Positions 21,186 to 32,900 of a stretch of DNA of 64,000 bases are shown here, piece after piece. Position numbers and translations under genes: made by a program. The stretch lies in NCBI GenBank assembly GCA_949317995.1, contig OX439040.1, positions 23,927,830 through 23,991,829 of the forward strand, in the 5' to 3' direction. Under the pieces are notes generated by a model. The model ran no database searches. It was not told where the DNA came from and worked only from the letters and a program-made list of their open reading frames with translations. The stretch comes from Acholoe squamosa. Its lineage: Eukaryota; Annelida; Polychaeta; Phyllodocida; Polynoidae. Each line of letters opens with the position of its first letter. The first letter of the stretch is position 1.

Positions 21186-21515
21186 GTCCACTAATAGTAC
21201 TTAAAAGTTAGCAGACATTTCTGTGGTTCGCGGACAACAAGTCCTTTCTTTTCTTTTTGGACAGGTTTTTAAAAGCTGCTTGTCCAAACAGCTACACAGG
21301 TATTTATATGATGCTTGCCAGAGACAGCAGTGACCGAATCTATGAATGATCGAATCTATGAGATGAATGACCGCATCTATGAGGAGGGGTGAGGGGGAAA
21401 ACCGCTACCGGGGCTTCATTCCCCTACTCTTTTCGAAGGATAGCAAGTGTTCTTTTATTTGCCTGGTCCCATAGACAGGGCCAGACAAACCACGGCCTTT
21501 GATCACTCAGACGTG
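21186..21515. repeat. Interspersed repeat, copy 2
   Basis: Second copy of the sequence at 4714-5040. It shows the uninterrupted left flank (TTTTACGTCCACTAATAGTA) that the DIRS insertion replaced in copy 1. Confidence 0.75.
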
Positions 21516-21639
21516 GTTCACTGAGGGGGAATCCCATGGCAAAAGGCAAGCATGTACGCCCGGGCCCGCGCATATGGACACCAGCTGCCCACATGCTCAC
21601 CCCAAGACACAAGAAACCCCAAGTTTGTCGCCTTTTACG

Positions 21640-21968
21640 AATCTGGTATGCCCACTGGTAGAATGGAAGGAGGAAAATTCCTCCTTCGTGGACTCCCAAT
21701 GAAGTTATTCTGCTCCTCCATGCCCTCACATGAAGGTCCCCACTCCGCAGGGGGATGTGATTCTGTGAGCTTTTCCTGGATATTCCCGTGCACATACCTG
21801 TCAATATTGCATGATCCAAGGATAACAGGCACCCAGGTATCCATGGATAACAGGCTTGCCATACAATCAGGAGAATATAGTTAAAACCATATGCCTCCTT
21901 AGGGAATCGAACCCGGATCACCATTTTTAAAAGCGAGCGTCTTACCTCTAGACCAAGGTGGCAATGGT
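21640..21968 (-). mobile_element. Probable tRNA-derived SINE or pseudo-tRNA with tail
   Basis: The tRNA-like head occupies about 21897-21965 on the minus strand: GGTCTAGAGGTAAGAC can form a D arm, CTTTTAA a Lys(TTT)-type anticodon loop, and GGGTTCGATTCCC a B box. The acceptor ends GCCACCT and AGGAGGC pair at six of seven positions, but the anticodon stem does not pair. The body limit at 21640 is approximate. Confidence 0.45.
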
Positions 21969-22199
21969 GAAGGGAGGGTTAATAGTTTAAGCCACTCGGT
22001 CCAGCTTGATGGATGGTCATGAAACGCATAGGATTCTGAAGAATGTATACCATAACAGCTCACATGGTTACAATCCATAGAAGTAGAGATCCCATAGATG
22101 ATATCAGTGTCCATATCTAAAGTCTCCATTTTCAGGGGTTTTCACCTCTTTGATATCTCTACTTTTCAGAAAAAAATTATCACAAAAATCATCCTTGGG

Positions 22200-23010
22200 G
22201 ATATGGCCAAAATCCAACATGGCCACCAGAATTCGATGAATATCTTGAAAGGTTTATATCCCTGCTTCTAATCAACATAGAAACACAAAATAAAGTACTA
22301 GGAGTACATTCCTGAAGACCGGCAATCAATTCATGCCATTTAGAACGATGTATGCGACAGCCATTTTGAATTATAAATGAGTTCTACCCTATGTAATGCT
22401 GTAGAAATGTTGAAAAATTAATATCTCTGCTTCAAATCAACATAGGAACACAAAAAAAACTACTTTAAGTAAATCTCTGAGCCCCAGGATCTATTAATAC
22501 CATTCAGGACCATGCATATGGCAGCCATTTTGAATTACTTATGAGTCATACCTCATGTAATGCTATATACAGATATTGAAAAAGGGATATCTGCATTTCT
22601 AATCAACATAGAAACACAAAGTAAGGTACCTAAGGGAGTGGTCATTTTTTAACAGGGGGGATTAAAAAAAAATTCAGACCACTCTTTGGGGGGACCAAAA
22701 AATTTCAGACCCCTCTTTGGGGGGGGACGGAAAAATTTCAGACCCCTCTTTGGGGGGGACGGAAAAATTTCACACCCCTCCAAGGGGGGACGGAAAAAAT
22801 TTCACACCCCTCTGAGGGGGTCGGAAAAATTTTCGTCACGCACGCTGGGAATTTCACCAACCCCCACCTTGTTAAAAAAAATTACCACTCCCTAAAGTAC
22901 CCCAGGAATCATTTAGAACCATGCATGTATATATGTCAGCCATTTAGAAATATTAATGGTTTCTACCTAATGTAATGACTAAAAATATTGAAAATGAATA
23001 GCTCTGCTTC
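22200..23010. repeat. About 190-bp subterminal tandem repeat, interrupted by a MITE
   Basis: Four diverged units marked by AATCAACATAGAAACACAAA, CCATTTAGAACCATGCAT-type and CAGCCATTTTGAATTA words. The fourth is separated from the third by the MITE at 22634-22892. Confidence 0.65.
22634..22892. mobile_element. GGGAGTG-family MITE with both ends
   Basis: Starts GGGAGTGGTCATTTTTTAAC and ends with GTTAAAAAAAATTACCACTCCC. The interior is a tandem of about 35-bp TTTCAGACCCCTCTTTGGGG units. Confidence 0.75.
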
Positions 23011-23148
23011 AAATTAACACAAATCAATATTCAGCATAAAAAGAAGAGGATATCAAGAATCAAATCAGACTCAAAAGACAAAAGTGCGCTTGGAGACAAG
23101 CATGAATCATGCATTGACTCTCTACACATTGAACAATATGATGGTCTC

Positions 23149-26100
23149 ATGTATATTGGCATTGCAAACGTGATAATGTATCTATCTATAAATGCAGGAA
23201 ATTGGGCAGGGATATTTAGTGATCCCTACATCAAGCAAGTGTTAATGGGCAGCATTAAAGCATTAGGTGGTCTCACAAGAGGGAGGGGAATCAACCAGAC
23301 TGACATGGCTTCCCTCAATGCCAGCATGTGGTAAGATAGTTATGGCCATACAGGATGTCACTGGACACTGGCATCCAACACTGTTAACAAATTATACAGG
23401 GACCTCACCCAGGCAAATATGGATCGTGATGCAAAAGATGACAGAAAATCCTAGATTACCTTGAAGAGAAAAAACCTTTGCAAAAGGTCACTGAACTACA
23501 AAGTCTATCATCTGAAATGATTGCTGAAGGATTTGTGAATGCTGATTCTGCTCTGACTGTCAGATCTTTTACAACAGCATCTATGGAGGGACTATCCGTT
23601 GCTGACAATAAATTCTCAATTAAAGCTCAAGTTGTAACTCTGGCTTCAGTTGAGTACAAAGCAATTCATGGTGAGAAAATTGAAACCAACTCGTGAACAG
23701 CAATTGTATCAGCGCCTCGTTCTTGCTGGCATTTGCACATTTAACCCAAAAACACTCCTTCAGTATCAGCTCTGCTCCTAACCTCCACGACTTGTTGATA
23801 CTTGTAAGTCTTTAATGCGATTTGCTGAAAAGGCAGATCTTCAGAATGCACTATGCAAGAAGGTATCATAGTGTATAACCACAGAAGAGCCTGTAGGTGT
23901 GGTTCATGTCATTGATGGTGGAGCACTGCTACAGAAGCCATCATGGCCGAAGTCCACATCATGTGCCAGTCTCTACAAACTATATTGAGTATGTGTACCA
24001 TCACTGTTGCCATGCTCAAATTGTCTTTAATGGCTACTGTAATCATACTTTATTTTGCACTGTACATATTTTCTCGTAAATGGAAAATTCGCAAATTTAT
24101 GCACATCGTGAAAATTTCTCCCTTGCAGCTGGTTTGGTTCATGTGAGGTTTTTTTTATTTTTTTTTTTTTTGGGGGGGGGGGGGGTATATTATAGAATAG
24201 GGTTGACAGCCTCCTGCTCTGCAATTTGTGTAGTACAGTTAGTTAGTTAGTGTTTTACGGCACGTCAGCTACTGGTGATGGCTATTTGTGCCTAAAGGTT
24301 TTATGGAAGAAAGTTTCTACTGTTTAAATTTGACTGTAAACAGAGAGGGGAAAGTAATGAATAAGATGGACCTCCTAAGTCCTGTTGAAGGTTTGTCCTG
24401 CTTTTGGTACTCTTTGGACCAGGCTGATCAGTACATAAGCCGGGGCGGAATTTGTTGACCCTCCAAGCCCCATTTGGAGGGGTTTGTGTAGTACATCCTG
24501 ATTCCTGGGGCATAGTACAGAGAGGATAATCCAAGTTCTAATTCACATTATGTATTAATAAAACGTGTATCAATAATATTGCACATGAAAATAGATATGA
24601 CCAATAGCCATGGATCACAGTCAAGTAGCTGGTCAGAGGGGTCGAAAATAAATTTTACAGTATGGTTAAATTCTTTTGTGTGCATAATGTACATACATTG
24701 GGCTATGGTGCCCATATATGAGGGAAGGTTAAATATACATATTAGGATGGCTACAGCACAATGCCTTATTACACGGTAGTAGATGTGACCACACACTTTC
24801 TATTCAAAGCCATAGCTCAGAGTTGCAGTCAGGCAGAATATCCTTACTAATATGCAATGTTCTTTTCATATCAAGGAACATCTAACATATATTGGTTATA
24901 CTTAAATATCAAGCACCTTTGGCTGTTCTGACCCCTGTAGATCTTTTATTATGCTTCACAGATAGGCAAAACCATGGTTCCCCTTCAAGCCCAAAGCCTT
25001 GACGACCAGAATACATGATTAACACAACTACATCTATCATTTTGAAGAATGTATTGAAAGGGAGGCAAAGACAACCTAGTTGATGACGATTCATGGCTAT
25101 TGGTCATATCTCTTTTCACCAGCAAACACTACACATAAGGTAATTTGGGTGGGGATTGGGTTGGAAAGGGGGACCATACATGTTCAGAGAAGATTGAGGA
25201 TTTAAGAAAATTGGAAATTTCTGAATTTAAGTATATGGGAAAATGTGTTTTTAGCAAATTCTCGGAAATTTATACACGCGAAAATATCTACATTTACAGT
25301 ATGACAATGGTCCTTTTACAAAAGATGAAAAACATCAGAGAAGAATTTGTAATGAAATGGGCGAAGATGTGGAGTTCACACCTGATATGCTGTTGAGAAT
25401 AAAGGAGAGACAATTCTTGGCAAATCCCAGGTAAAAAAGATTCATCAAAATGTTGGGATCAGAAATGGAGAAGAATGGCAACATCACTTCGCACTTGCTA
25501 TCCATGAAAACATATACCTCCACACAAGTGCAAAACTCATAGATATCTCCATTCTGCAGGCAAACCTTCATCCTAAGTCTAAGGCTCTTCTCTGTTATTC
25601 ATCTAAACCATTTTAGGATGTGACACTGCATCAACATTGGCAAAGTATCAGCCATGGGAAAGTGCAAGGTACTTAAACCCTTCTCAGAGACCTAAATAAA
25701 GGTAGCTCAAAATCTAAAGGATATCCAGGAGGCTGGTAATCAAGCCCTCGCAACCCTGTATGGTGCTGGCAGTGTATTGGATCTCAATCTACAATGTGCA
25801 TTGATGTTCAACTCTTCCTCCCACCTGAATGTCTCCCACCAGCAACTGATGCAGGCAGATGCCCACAGCCTGAGAGCTCAGGCAGGGCTTGACAAATAAG
25901 TTTGGAACCAGTGTATCCACTGGGCACAAAGGTAAAACAAAGTTGTGTACAGCAGGCAAATATTGTGTCCCAGCCCTTTGGCTCAATGTATTAGCCTGGC
26001 TTGGCAGTTGTGTTCACTGGGCACAACTTGAAAAATAAATTGTGTCCAGAAAAATATTTTTGTGTCCCGAGTACTGGACACAGGGATTTTTCGAGCCCTG

Positions 26101-26345
26101 TCAGGCATGGTTAGGAAACAATCTGAGGAATGGGCATGGGATATGTATGAAACCCAGGAGGGAAAAACTTGAAGCCCCATAAGATGGATCAGGATACTGC
26201 TCCTGCATCATTATTGAAGATTGTTGGATGTAACTGTACTGGACAATGTATTAAAAACAGCTGTTCATGTACGAAGAATTGAATGCTATGTCCCCTAGCT
26301 TGTGGCCATTGCAAAGTAAACACATGCACCAATGCTCTATGCCCA
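23149..26345 (+). pseudogene. Decayed gene of an uncharacterised PIN-like nuclease/CXC-domain family
   Basis: Readable pieces, in order but in shifting frames: AGIFSDPYIKQVLM...GGLTRGRG (23205-23334); NMDRDAKDDRK then LDYLEEKKPLQ...VNADSALTV...QVVTL...HGEKIE (23420-23696, 1-nt deletion near 23452); EQQLYQRL...LQYQLCS, stop, PPRLVDT (23698-23880); VVHVIDGGALLQKPSWPK, stop, YIEYVYHHC, IVFNGY (23897-24050); YDNGPFTKDEKHQRR...FLANP (25300-25430); RFIKMLGSEMEKNG; GCDTAST; AGNQALATLYG; ADAHSLRAQA (25735-25890); and a Cys-rich tail GCNCTGQC...CSCTKN, stop, LACGHC (26230-26320). From memory of sequenced invertebrate genomes this matches a widespread multicopy family of roughly 1,000-residue proteins ending in a tesmin/TSO1-like CXC motif. 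The DGG, VFDGY...TKD and GCDT motifs resemble FEN/XPG-type PIN nucleases (inference). Stops, frameshifts, an inserted SINE and a shortened nuclease core make this copy dead. Confidence 0.7.
24238..24482 (-). mobile_element. SINE with CTAA tail and 13-bp target duplication
   Basis: Flanked by perfect direct repeats TTTGTGTAGTACA at 24225-24237 and 24483-24495. On the minus strand it ends GCTGACGTGCCGTAAAACAC followed by a CTAA repeat tail, like the tails of the 26494 and 33550 SINEs. No tRNA head recognised. It interrupts the PIN/CXC pseudogene. Confidence 0.8.
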
Positions 26346-26493
26346 TATACTTACCTGGCTATGAGAGTGCTGATTAAACACCTATTAGTGCTTTTCAGGG
26401 ATGGTGTTATTGCTTGGCCCCACAATTCAAGAAAGAATGACTGTGCTATTACAGGTACTTTGGTATAATGTATGTAGTTACTGAACTACATAC

Positions 26494-26680
26494 GGGCTTC
26501 CCTAGCCCACTTAAAAGGGTCTATTTCTCATCTTTCCTATCCCCTCAGGATGTGTGTGGTGCACATATGCGCGGGCACTGACACATTCCTCTGTGAAATA
26601 GTGTAATGTAGTTCTTGCCATGAATATGACCTTAGCTGTCGAAATGGCGTTAAACCTCTATTACTCACTCACTCACTCAC
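26494..26680 (+). mobile_element. SINE with ACTC tail and 14-bp target duplication, copy 1
   Basis: Flanked by perfect direct repeats ACTGAACTACATAC at 26480-26493 and 26679-26692. Body GGGCTTCCCTAGCCCACTTA to GACCTTAGCTGTCGAAATGG, then CGTTAAAC and an ACTC repeat. The same sequence occurs at 33550. Confidence 0.85.
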
Positions 26681-26952
26681 TGAACTACATACAAGTTGAA
26701 TCGATCAATCAAGTAGAATAATCAATGTTATTTAATGGTACTTCAGTCTATTTAAATGGCAGTCATTTTGAATTTGTTGGTATTCTAGTGCAACTATTAT
26801 AAAAGAGGTAACAATATGGATATTATCATACTGTGTTTGATGTCACACATGTATTCTGCCCATATATGTTATGTTCTCAGTTTTGCCGATTTTACTAATT
26901 TACAGCTGCCATTTCAGAATTTTATGCTTAATAATGGCATATAAAGTCCACA

Positions 26953-28307
26953 TACCGTAATCTCCCGCGTATAAGGTGCGTCTTATACGCGAATCAAATG
27001 GTGAGTGGGTCTTATACGCGGGAGGGTTATTACCTTGAGTTGGGGTCTTATACGCGGGGGCACCTCCCAATTCCAAATCAGCTCGCTCGAATTTTATCTC
27101 ACCTCGTGCCTTCCTTACGGCTGATACTCAAGGGTGAGAGGTCCCGCGGGTTGTATCCACACCGAAGTGAGATTACCCTTGTGGGGTAGTTGCCCGGACC
27201 CTAGTCTAATGGGGAGGGGGGATGATGGTGACCGAATCTATGGGAAGATAGAAAGCACGCCCCTACACATTTACCGAGGCAATGGTTCTTTAACATCCGT
27301 CACTACATAGGCATAGTGAGAGATGGACAGGCCTGTTTTAAGTCATTTGTCTGCCATGACCGCCGAGAGACTTTCCAGCACAGCCTAGCCAGAGCAGGGA
27401 GGAACTCAACCGACACCTTACGGCGACGTTTGGAACCACCACTGTGCCCCAGCCGGGCCGGGAACCAAACCCACGACCTTACAGCCCGTGAGCGGACGCG
27501 CTACCGACCCGACTGCGCCACCAGGTGTTGTGACCTGTATGTCATTCTCTATTCTCTACATTACAAACTACTGGTATCCCAGCATGCCATGTCTCTAGAA
27601 GACAGGCCTATTTCCCTTTAATAACAGAGTGGCCCTAGATAATCAATGGGAGGGTATAATATGAACAAATAACAAATTCTGTTTGAACCTATCTTATCTA
27701 TAACTTGTTAACAAATAATGCAAATCACAGCATTATTTCTTTCAAAAAACAGTATTGTACCTTTCAAAATGATGCCAAGTAACATCAGTTGTGGGCTTTA
27801 TAAAGACAATTGACATTAATAGTAGTTAATGAGTTAAATGATTCCTAGAATAACACCAGGTGGCAGCACACACTATGGCAGGATTATTGATTATAATGCT
27901 GCATGGATTGTCTTGGTTAAAAGGTCAAAAATATAATTAACAAAGCTCTCAGTGAGTGGGGTGTACATATATTTCCAAAACACTTTTATGGTGAGCAGAA
28001 TAGCATGCTTCATTCAGCAGTTTAAGGGTATTTACAGCACCATGAGTTAGACTACACCTTTTCTTTGCTTAAAGAAAATACATGACCAGTTGGGGTGTTG
28101 GTATCTATAGACAATACTTGAAATGCCCCTTTAGGTTGGGTCCCTTGTGTGGACCATGCTCCTTCAGTTAGGGGTGCGCCTTATATGCGGGTTTTTCAAA
28201 TATTAGACTCAGGCTCAGCATATGCGCCTTCTACGTGGACCTGCCTTCCCTGAGTTGTGGGTGCGCCTTCTATGCGGGCTGTGCCTTCTACGCGGGAGAT
28301 TACGGTA
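26953..28307. mobile_element. CCGTAATCTCCCGCG-family MITE, expanded by later insertions
   Basis: Begins TACCGTAATCTCCCGCGTAT and ends with its complement at 28307. Copies elsewhere are about 240 bp, so the extra 1.1 kb (roughly 27190-28120) is inserted sequence, including a tRNA-like SINE. Confidence 0.7.
27230..27540 (-). mobile_element. tRNA-derived SINE
   Basis: The minus-strand head (about 27526-27459) has GGTGGCGCAGTCGG (A box) and GTGGGTTTGGTTCCC (B box) at tRNA spacing. The body reads through GGTTCTTTAA- and GAAAGTCTCTC-type segments. Limits are approximate. Confidence 0.5.
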
Positions 28308-28935
28308 CATTGTTCTACATGGCATGAATGGATTGCTGGACCTCAGAAATGTACTCCTAGAGATATACACTTTTCAAGATTTTCATTGAATTCTGACAGC
28401 CTTCTTGAATATCAATTTCCTCAAACCTGTCACAAACACATCATTATGGATATGGTCATAGACCCCATAGATGAATATTCAAGACAAAAAGTGTATGTCA
28501 GACAATTTGGGGTTAGGCTAAAAGTCCATGTTCAACCACCTGACTATTACCGATTTTAATCGATTTATGACAGCCATTTTGTGAGTTGAGGTGACCTTGA
28601 ACCTCAAAAATAGTTTTATTGGATAGATCTCTTCAACCTGATGATAGTCATCATATGTGCAAATAAACCAATTTATCCCATTTCCATGGCATTTTTCCAT
28701 TTTGATCCAGTTAAGCATCCGCCATATTGGATTTTGGCCATACCCGGTATTCCCAAGGATGATTTTTGTGATAATTTTTTTCTGAAAAGTAGAGATAAAG
28801 GGGTGAAAACCACTGAAAAAACTTTTCCTACAATTTTTTTGAGACTAAGGCATTTATATGTCTTCATTTACTGGACTACAAGCCCCCCTCCCCCATCTGG
28901 CAATAAATGACTCACCCCTTTAGTGAAATGCATAG

Positions 28936-29254
28936 GGGAGTGGTCATTATTTATCAACAGGGGGGGGAGGGTGGGTTTGAGGGGGGGCGTAAAATTTTCA
29001 GACCCCTCCCGAGGAGGGAGCTAAAAAAATTTTGACCCCTCTTGAGAGGGGGGGCTAAAAAAATTCACCCTCTTTATAGCAAAAAAGCCCTGCGCGCTAC
29101 TATAGATCAAAGAGGGGCGCGAAAACTCTCCGCGCCTCCGGCGCGGGGGGTCGCAAAAAATTTTGACTGCCGTCGAGGGGGGGGCGTAAAAAATTTTCGC
29201 GCGTCGGCGCGAAAACCCACCACCCCCCCCCGTTGATAAATAATGACCACTCCC
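28936..29254. mobile_element. GGGAGTG-family MITE upstream of unk
   Basis: Starts GGGAGTGGTCATTATTTATC and ends with GATAAATAATGACCACTCCC. The interior is GC- and G-tract-rich and is the reverse complement of the copy at 31399-31694. Confidence 0.8.
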
Positions 29255-29790
29255 TAGGATGCACCCCTCACGTTCAGCCACGTGACATCATTTGTGGGTG
29301 GCCCCCAAAACTAGCAGGAGACATGAAATCACCTAGTATCGCTATCAAACTTATTCTTTTGCCGCCCCCCCCATCCCCCCCCCCCCCTACCCTGACTGAG
29401 TGCCCCCCCCCACCACTCTTCTTGAGAGCGCTCTCATTTGGCGATGGCTAGTAGGCTAGGGAGTACCTCTGAACCCATATGATACAGTGTCAGTGCTGCC
29501 CGTGATTCCCGCACCCAGATTTCTAATGCAGATACGTGACAACAAAGACCTGCATAATGAGGTGGTGACAACACGCACGCCTGATGCAGATTCGCATCGC
29601 ACCAACCCTCAAAACTCATCACATATTGAATCTAATATCTACACTACGGTCTTTGAAAACTATATAAAGCTAGATTATCCTCTTATGATATTACCTGCTG
29701 GTGACTTATTGAATGACAAATTCGTAAATGTTTAAAAACAGGTACACTTCGATAATGTATTGACGGAGAAGACGTTTCTTCTCAAACGTG

Positions 29791-29846
29791 GCCATGTTGC
29801 GGACTGGAGTTGGGGATGTCCAGGCACGTGACCTGCCTCGGCCAAT
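29791..29846 (+). promoter_or_regulatory. Possible unk core promoter motifs
   Basis: Upstream of the unk ATG are GCCATGTTG (29791-29799, YY1-like), an E-box CACGTG (29825-29830) and CCAAT (29842-29846). There is no TATA box. Motif matches only; the transcription start is not known. Confidence 0.35.
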
Positions 29847-29906
29847 CAAATGCTGTGCTGTGGACGTGCGCAAGAAGAGGTGCGCATTAAACGTTTATTG
29901 ACATCC

Positions 29907-29965
29907 ATGATGCCGTCGGAGGTCCCCGTGCTTCCAACCCAAACAGAAAAACCCCAACATTACAC
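29907..29965 (+). CDS. unk: unk exon 1 (start)
   Basis: 19 codons plus 2 nt. MMPSEVPVLPTQTEKPQHY; the final EKPQHY leads directly into finger 1 as in other Unkempt proteins, which supports this ATG. Donor GTAAGT. Confidence 0.9.
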
Positions 29966-32900
29966 GTAAGTGTCATTCACAGCATCTATTTGTAATCTTC
30001 AGACAATCCTTGGATCGTTTCTGCATATCTAGGACTTATCTAATTGACTCGTTCTGCTCTTTATTGCAGGTATCTGAAGGAGTTTCGCACACAGCAGTGC
30101 CCCCTCTTCCTCCAGCACAAATGCACACAACATAGGCCGTACACGTGTTTTCATTGGCATTTTCTCAATCAAAGAAGGAGAAGACCCGTCAGGAGACGTG
30201 ATGGATACTTTAGTTACAGTCCGGATGTGTATTGTACCAAATATGACGAGACAACAGGACTCTGCCCTGAAGGTGACGAGTAAGTACCGACCCAACCCCC
30301 TTCTTCTCCCAACCTCCATTTTCAAAATTTTGGTGGGAAATCGAGCTTCCGCAGATTCCAACGAAGTTTTATGTGTTGACATCTCTAGAAACAGCGCCAT
30401 ATACGCTTAAACATGTGCTAAAGCCAATAAAGGTTTTACTTTCACTAAATTTGGAGGGATCAAGTCGTCGTCAATAGCATTTTGCAGGTTTTGTCGGTGG
30501 CGCGGTGTGCTTCGCCTGACATGTTGTAAACAAATATGGCGGCCGGGTGGCCCAAAACTTGGCAAAAGCTATTTGCGTCCTTCACAATTCCCCTCTACTC
30601 TGGCCATAATCACAGCCTGGCAGTCGTTAATGGACCTTTCTACCCCCGCCCAACCATCCATAGAGCTACTTGAAGGCGTATTTGAGTGTTATTGGATGGT
30701 TTGGGGTGGATGACAAGTGCTGTTTCGATAGAATACACATACCCCCGCATGGGAACCCACACTTCCCTCTCTGTTTGAGTGGTGACCTACATTTCTTCGC
30801 TCACCGTCGACAACAAAGGCCTCGTGGTGAAGACCATTCCTCCCTCCCCGTCGGCCTCTCACACTCCTGTCACCCGCCAATTACCATCCAAACCTAATTA
30901 TAGCCGTCTAAACGACAACTAAACCCTCTCTAGTAGGAAATTGCAGTGGGACGGGAGAGGATGGGGGTAAATAACATTAAACCACAACTGGAAGTGGAAT
31001 GGGTCTGGTGGCAGTAACTTGTTTTGCATATGCAATCCTAAAGTAGGTCAGTCTCCCCTCTCCTGGTCTTGAACTCTCGCCAACCACCGTTATCACTTGG
31101 ATGAGCAATGTGTATTGGAATTTCCCTCCCTCCCAGGGGCCAACGGCTGTGGTCACCAATAATTGCAGCACATATTAGGGCAATAATTGTTATGCTTATT
31201 GACCAGTTGGCTGTCAATTGTTAGCTAAGAAATATATTTTTATGTCCTTGTCTATATCAAATCAGGATAAATCATAAAACCTATTCACTAATTCAGGCTA
31301 TTTAACTGTTCATATAATGGCTGATAAGGGAATGATCGTGATTTAACAACATGGGAAACTAGGTTTGAGCAGGGGAGGGTCTAAAAAAAAAAGACTAAGG
31401 GAGTGGTCATTATTTATCAACAGGGGGGGTGGTGGATTTTCGCGCGGACGCGCGCAAATTTTTTACGCACCCCCCCAAGATGGCAGTAAAAAATTTTGCG
31501 CGCCCCCCCCCCCCGCGCCGGAGGCACGGAGAGTTTTCGCGCCCCCTCTTTGATCTATAGTAGCGCACGGGCTTTTTTGCTAAAAAGAGGGTAAATTTTT
31601 TTTAGCCCCCCCCCCCTCGAGAGGGGTCAGAATTTTTTACGCCCCCCCCCCTCAAACCCACCACCCCCCATGTTGATAATAAATGACCACTCCCTAAATC
31701 TACATTCAGCCTCAATCAGCACACATTTTTTCTCCATAAATTATTTCAGTCCCAATAATATATTTAGTTACTACTGACTACTACTGTGCATGATGTGAAT
31801 CAACATGATTCACATGATCATGTCTTTTAACATTGTAACATGCCAGGGATAAGGAAGGCTCGATCAGACTTTAAAACAAAGTACCTGAAGTTTGTTGATT
31901 ATTATAAAAAGCATGATGACCCAAGGAAACTTTCCTAAATACTGTCGGTGGCCCCATATTGTAAGTCATCTAAAAGGCAAGGAGCTGTGAACTGTGTGTG
32001 CACACATATATGTGTGTGTGTGTCTACAACATTGTGAATGAAAACTGGTGCTGACATAGGTGTACCTGATACATTAGTCAATAAAGCCATCTTGAATCTT
32101 GAATACACATCAGGTCCCAATTCACATTAATCCCCGTATTAACCCAATGCATATTCACTCCCATTCTGCTTTCACCCCAAATTTCAGTGAAAATAAACCT
32201 GAAGTCCCAATATACATTAAGTCTTGATACATTCACTGCAATACACATTCACTCCTAAATACACATTCAACCCAAGTACATTTTCCACAAAATATTCATT
32301 TTTAGGTGTTTAATTTAAGGCCATTCAATTATAATTGAATGGCCTTAACTGGGAATTTTCAAGATGATTTATATAAAAAAAAATAGTCCATGGTCATATG
32401 TTAACACCCAACAAATCTCAACCTTTCTTACATTTGCTCCCCAAATAGTATTTTTGGTTACCAAAAGGTGACTTTGACAGACGGAAAAGTGCATTTCTGG
32501 GGGCAATTGGGGTCGTTTTTTTTTTTTTTTTTTTTTTTTTTAACCTTTGGCCGCTGGGATTTTTTGGTCTCAAAATCAAACTTTTTTTTTATTGTTTTAC
32601 TTTGGCCGCCCAAAATCTCAGCTCAAAAATCCCGTAATCCAAGTTGTTATAATAACATGGCCTAATTCAGTGATCAGTGAATCACTGCTGTGAGTCGGGA
32701 GTCGCTACAGTGAGTCATTGTAGAAGTTAAAAAAAAAAATTGCAAAATAAAAAAAAATGCCGCACCTGATTTTCAGAAATTAGAATTTTATTTTTATTTG
32801 AAAAATAGTATGTCTATGGATCCCGCCCGCCTCATTTTTTGGGATTTTCACTCTTTTTTTTTTTTTGACCAAGCAAAAAGTATATGATTGATAATTATTA

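Larger units (their letters stand above)
22129..28819. mobile_element. Candidate 6.7-kb element: inverted ends around a PIN/CXC pseudogene
   Basis: 22129-22225 (TTTTCAGGGGTTTTCACC ... TATCTCTACTTTTCAG ... GGCCAAAATCCAACATGGC) recurs as its complement at 28721-28819, about 95 bp with a few mismatches. Inside both ends lie repeated CAGCCATTTTGAAT words (a roughly 190-bp tandem at 22200-23010; single copies near 26755 and 28565). Between them are the PIN/CXC pseudogene and later insertions (MITEs, SINEs). Alternative: two independent opposite copies of a shorter repeat. Confidence 0.4.

Noticed and set aside
21897-21965. Functional tRNA-Lys gene
   Set aside because: Acceptor ends and D arm pair, but the anticodon stem does not and the T stem is imperfect; a SINE head or pseudogene is more likely.
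29021-29281. Open frames in the G-rich block upstream of unk
   Set aside because: They lie inside a MITE, and an inverted copy at 31399-31694 shows the sequence is non-coding.
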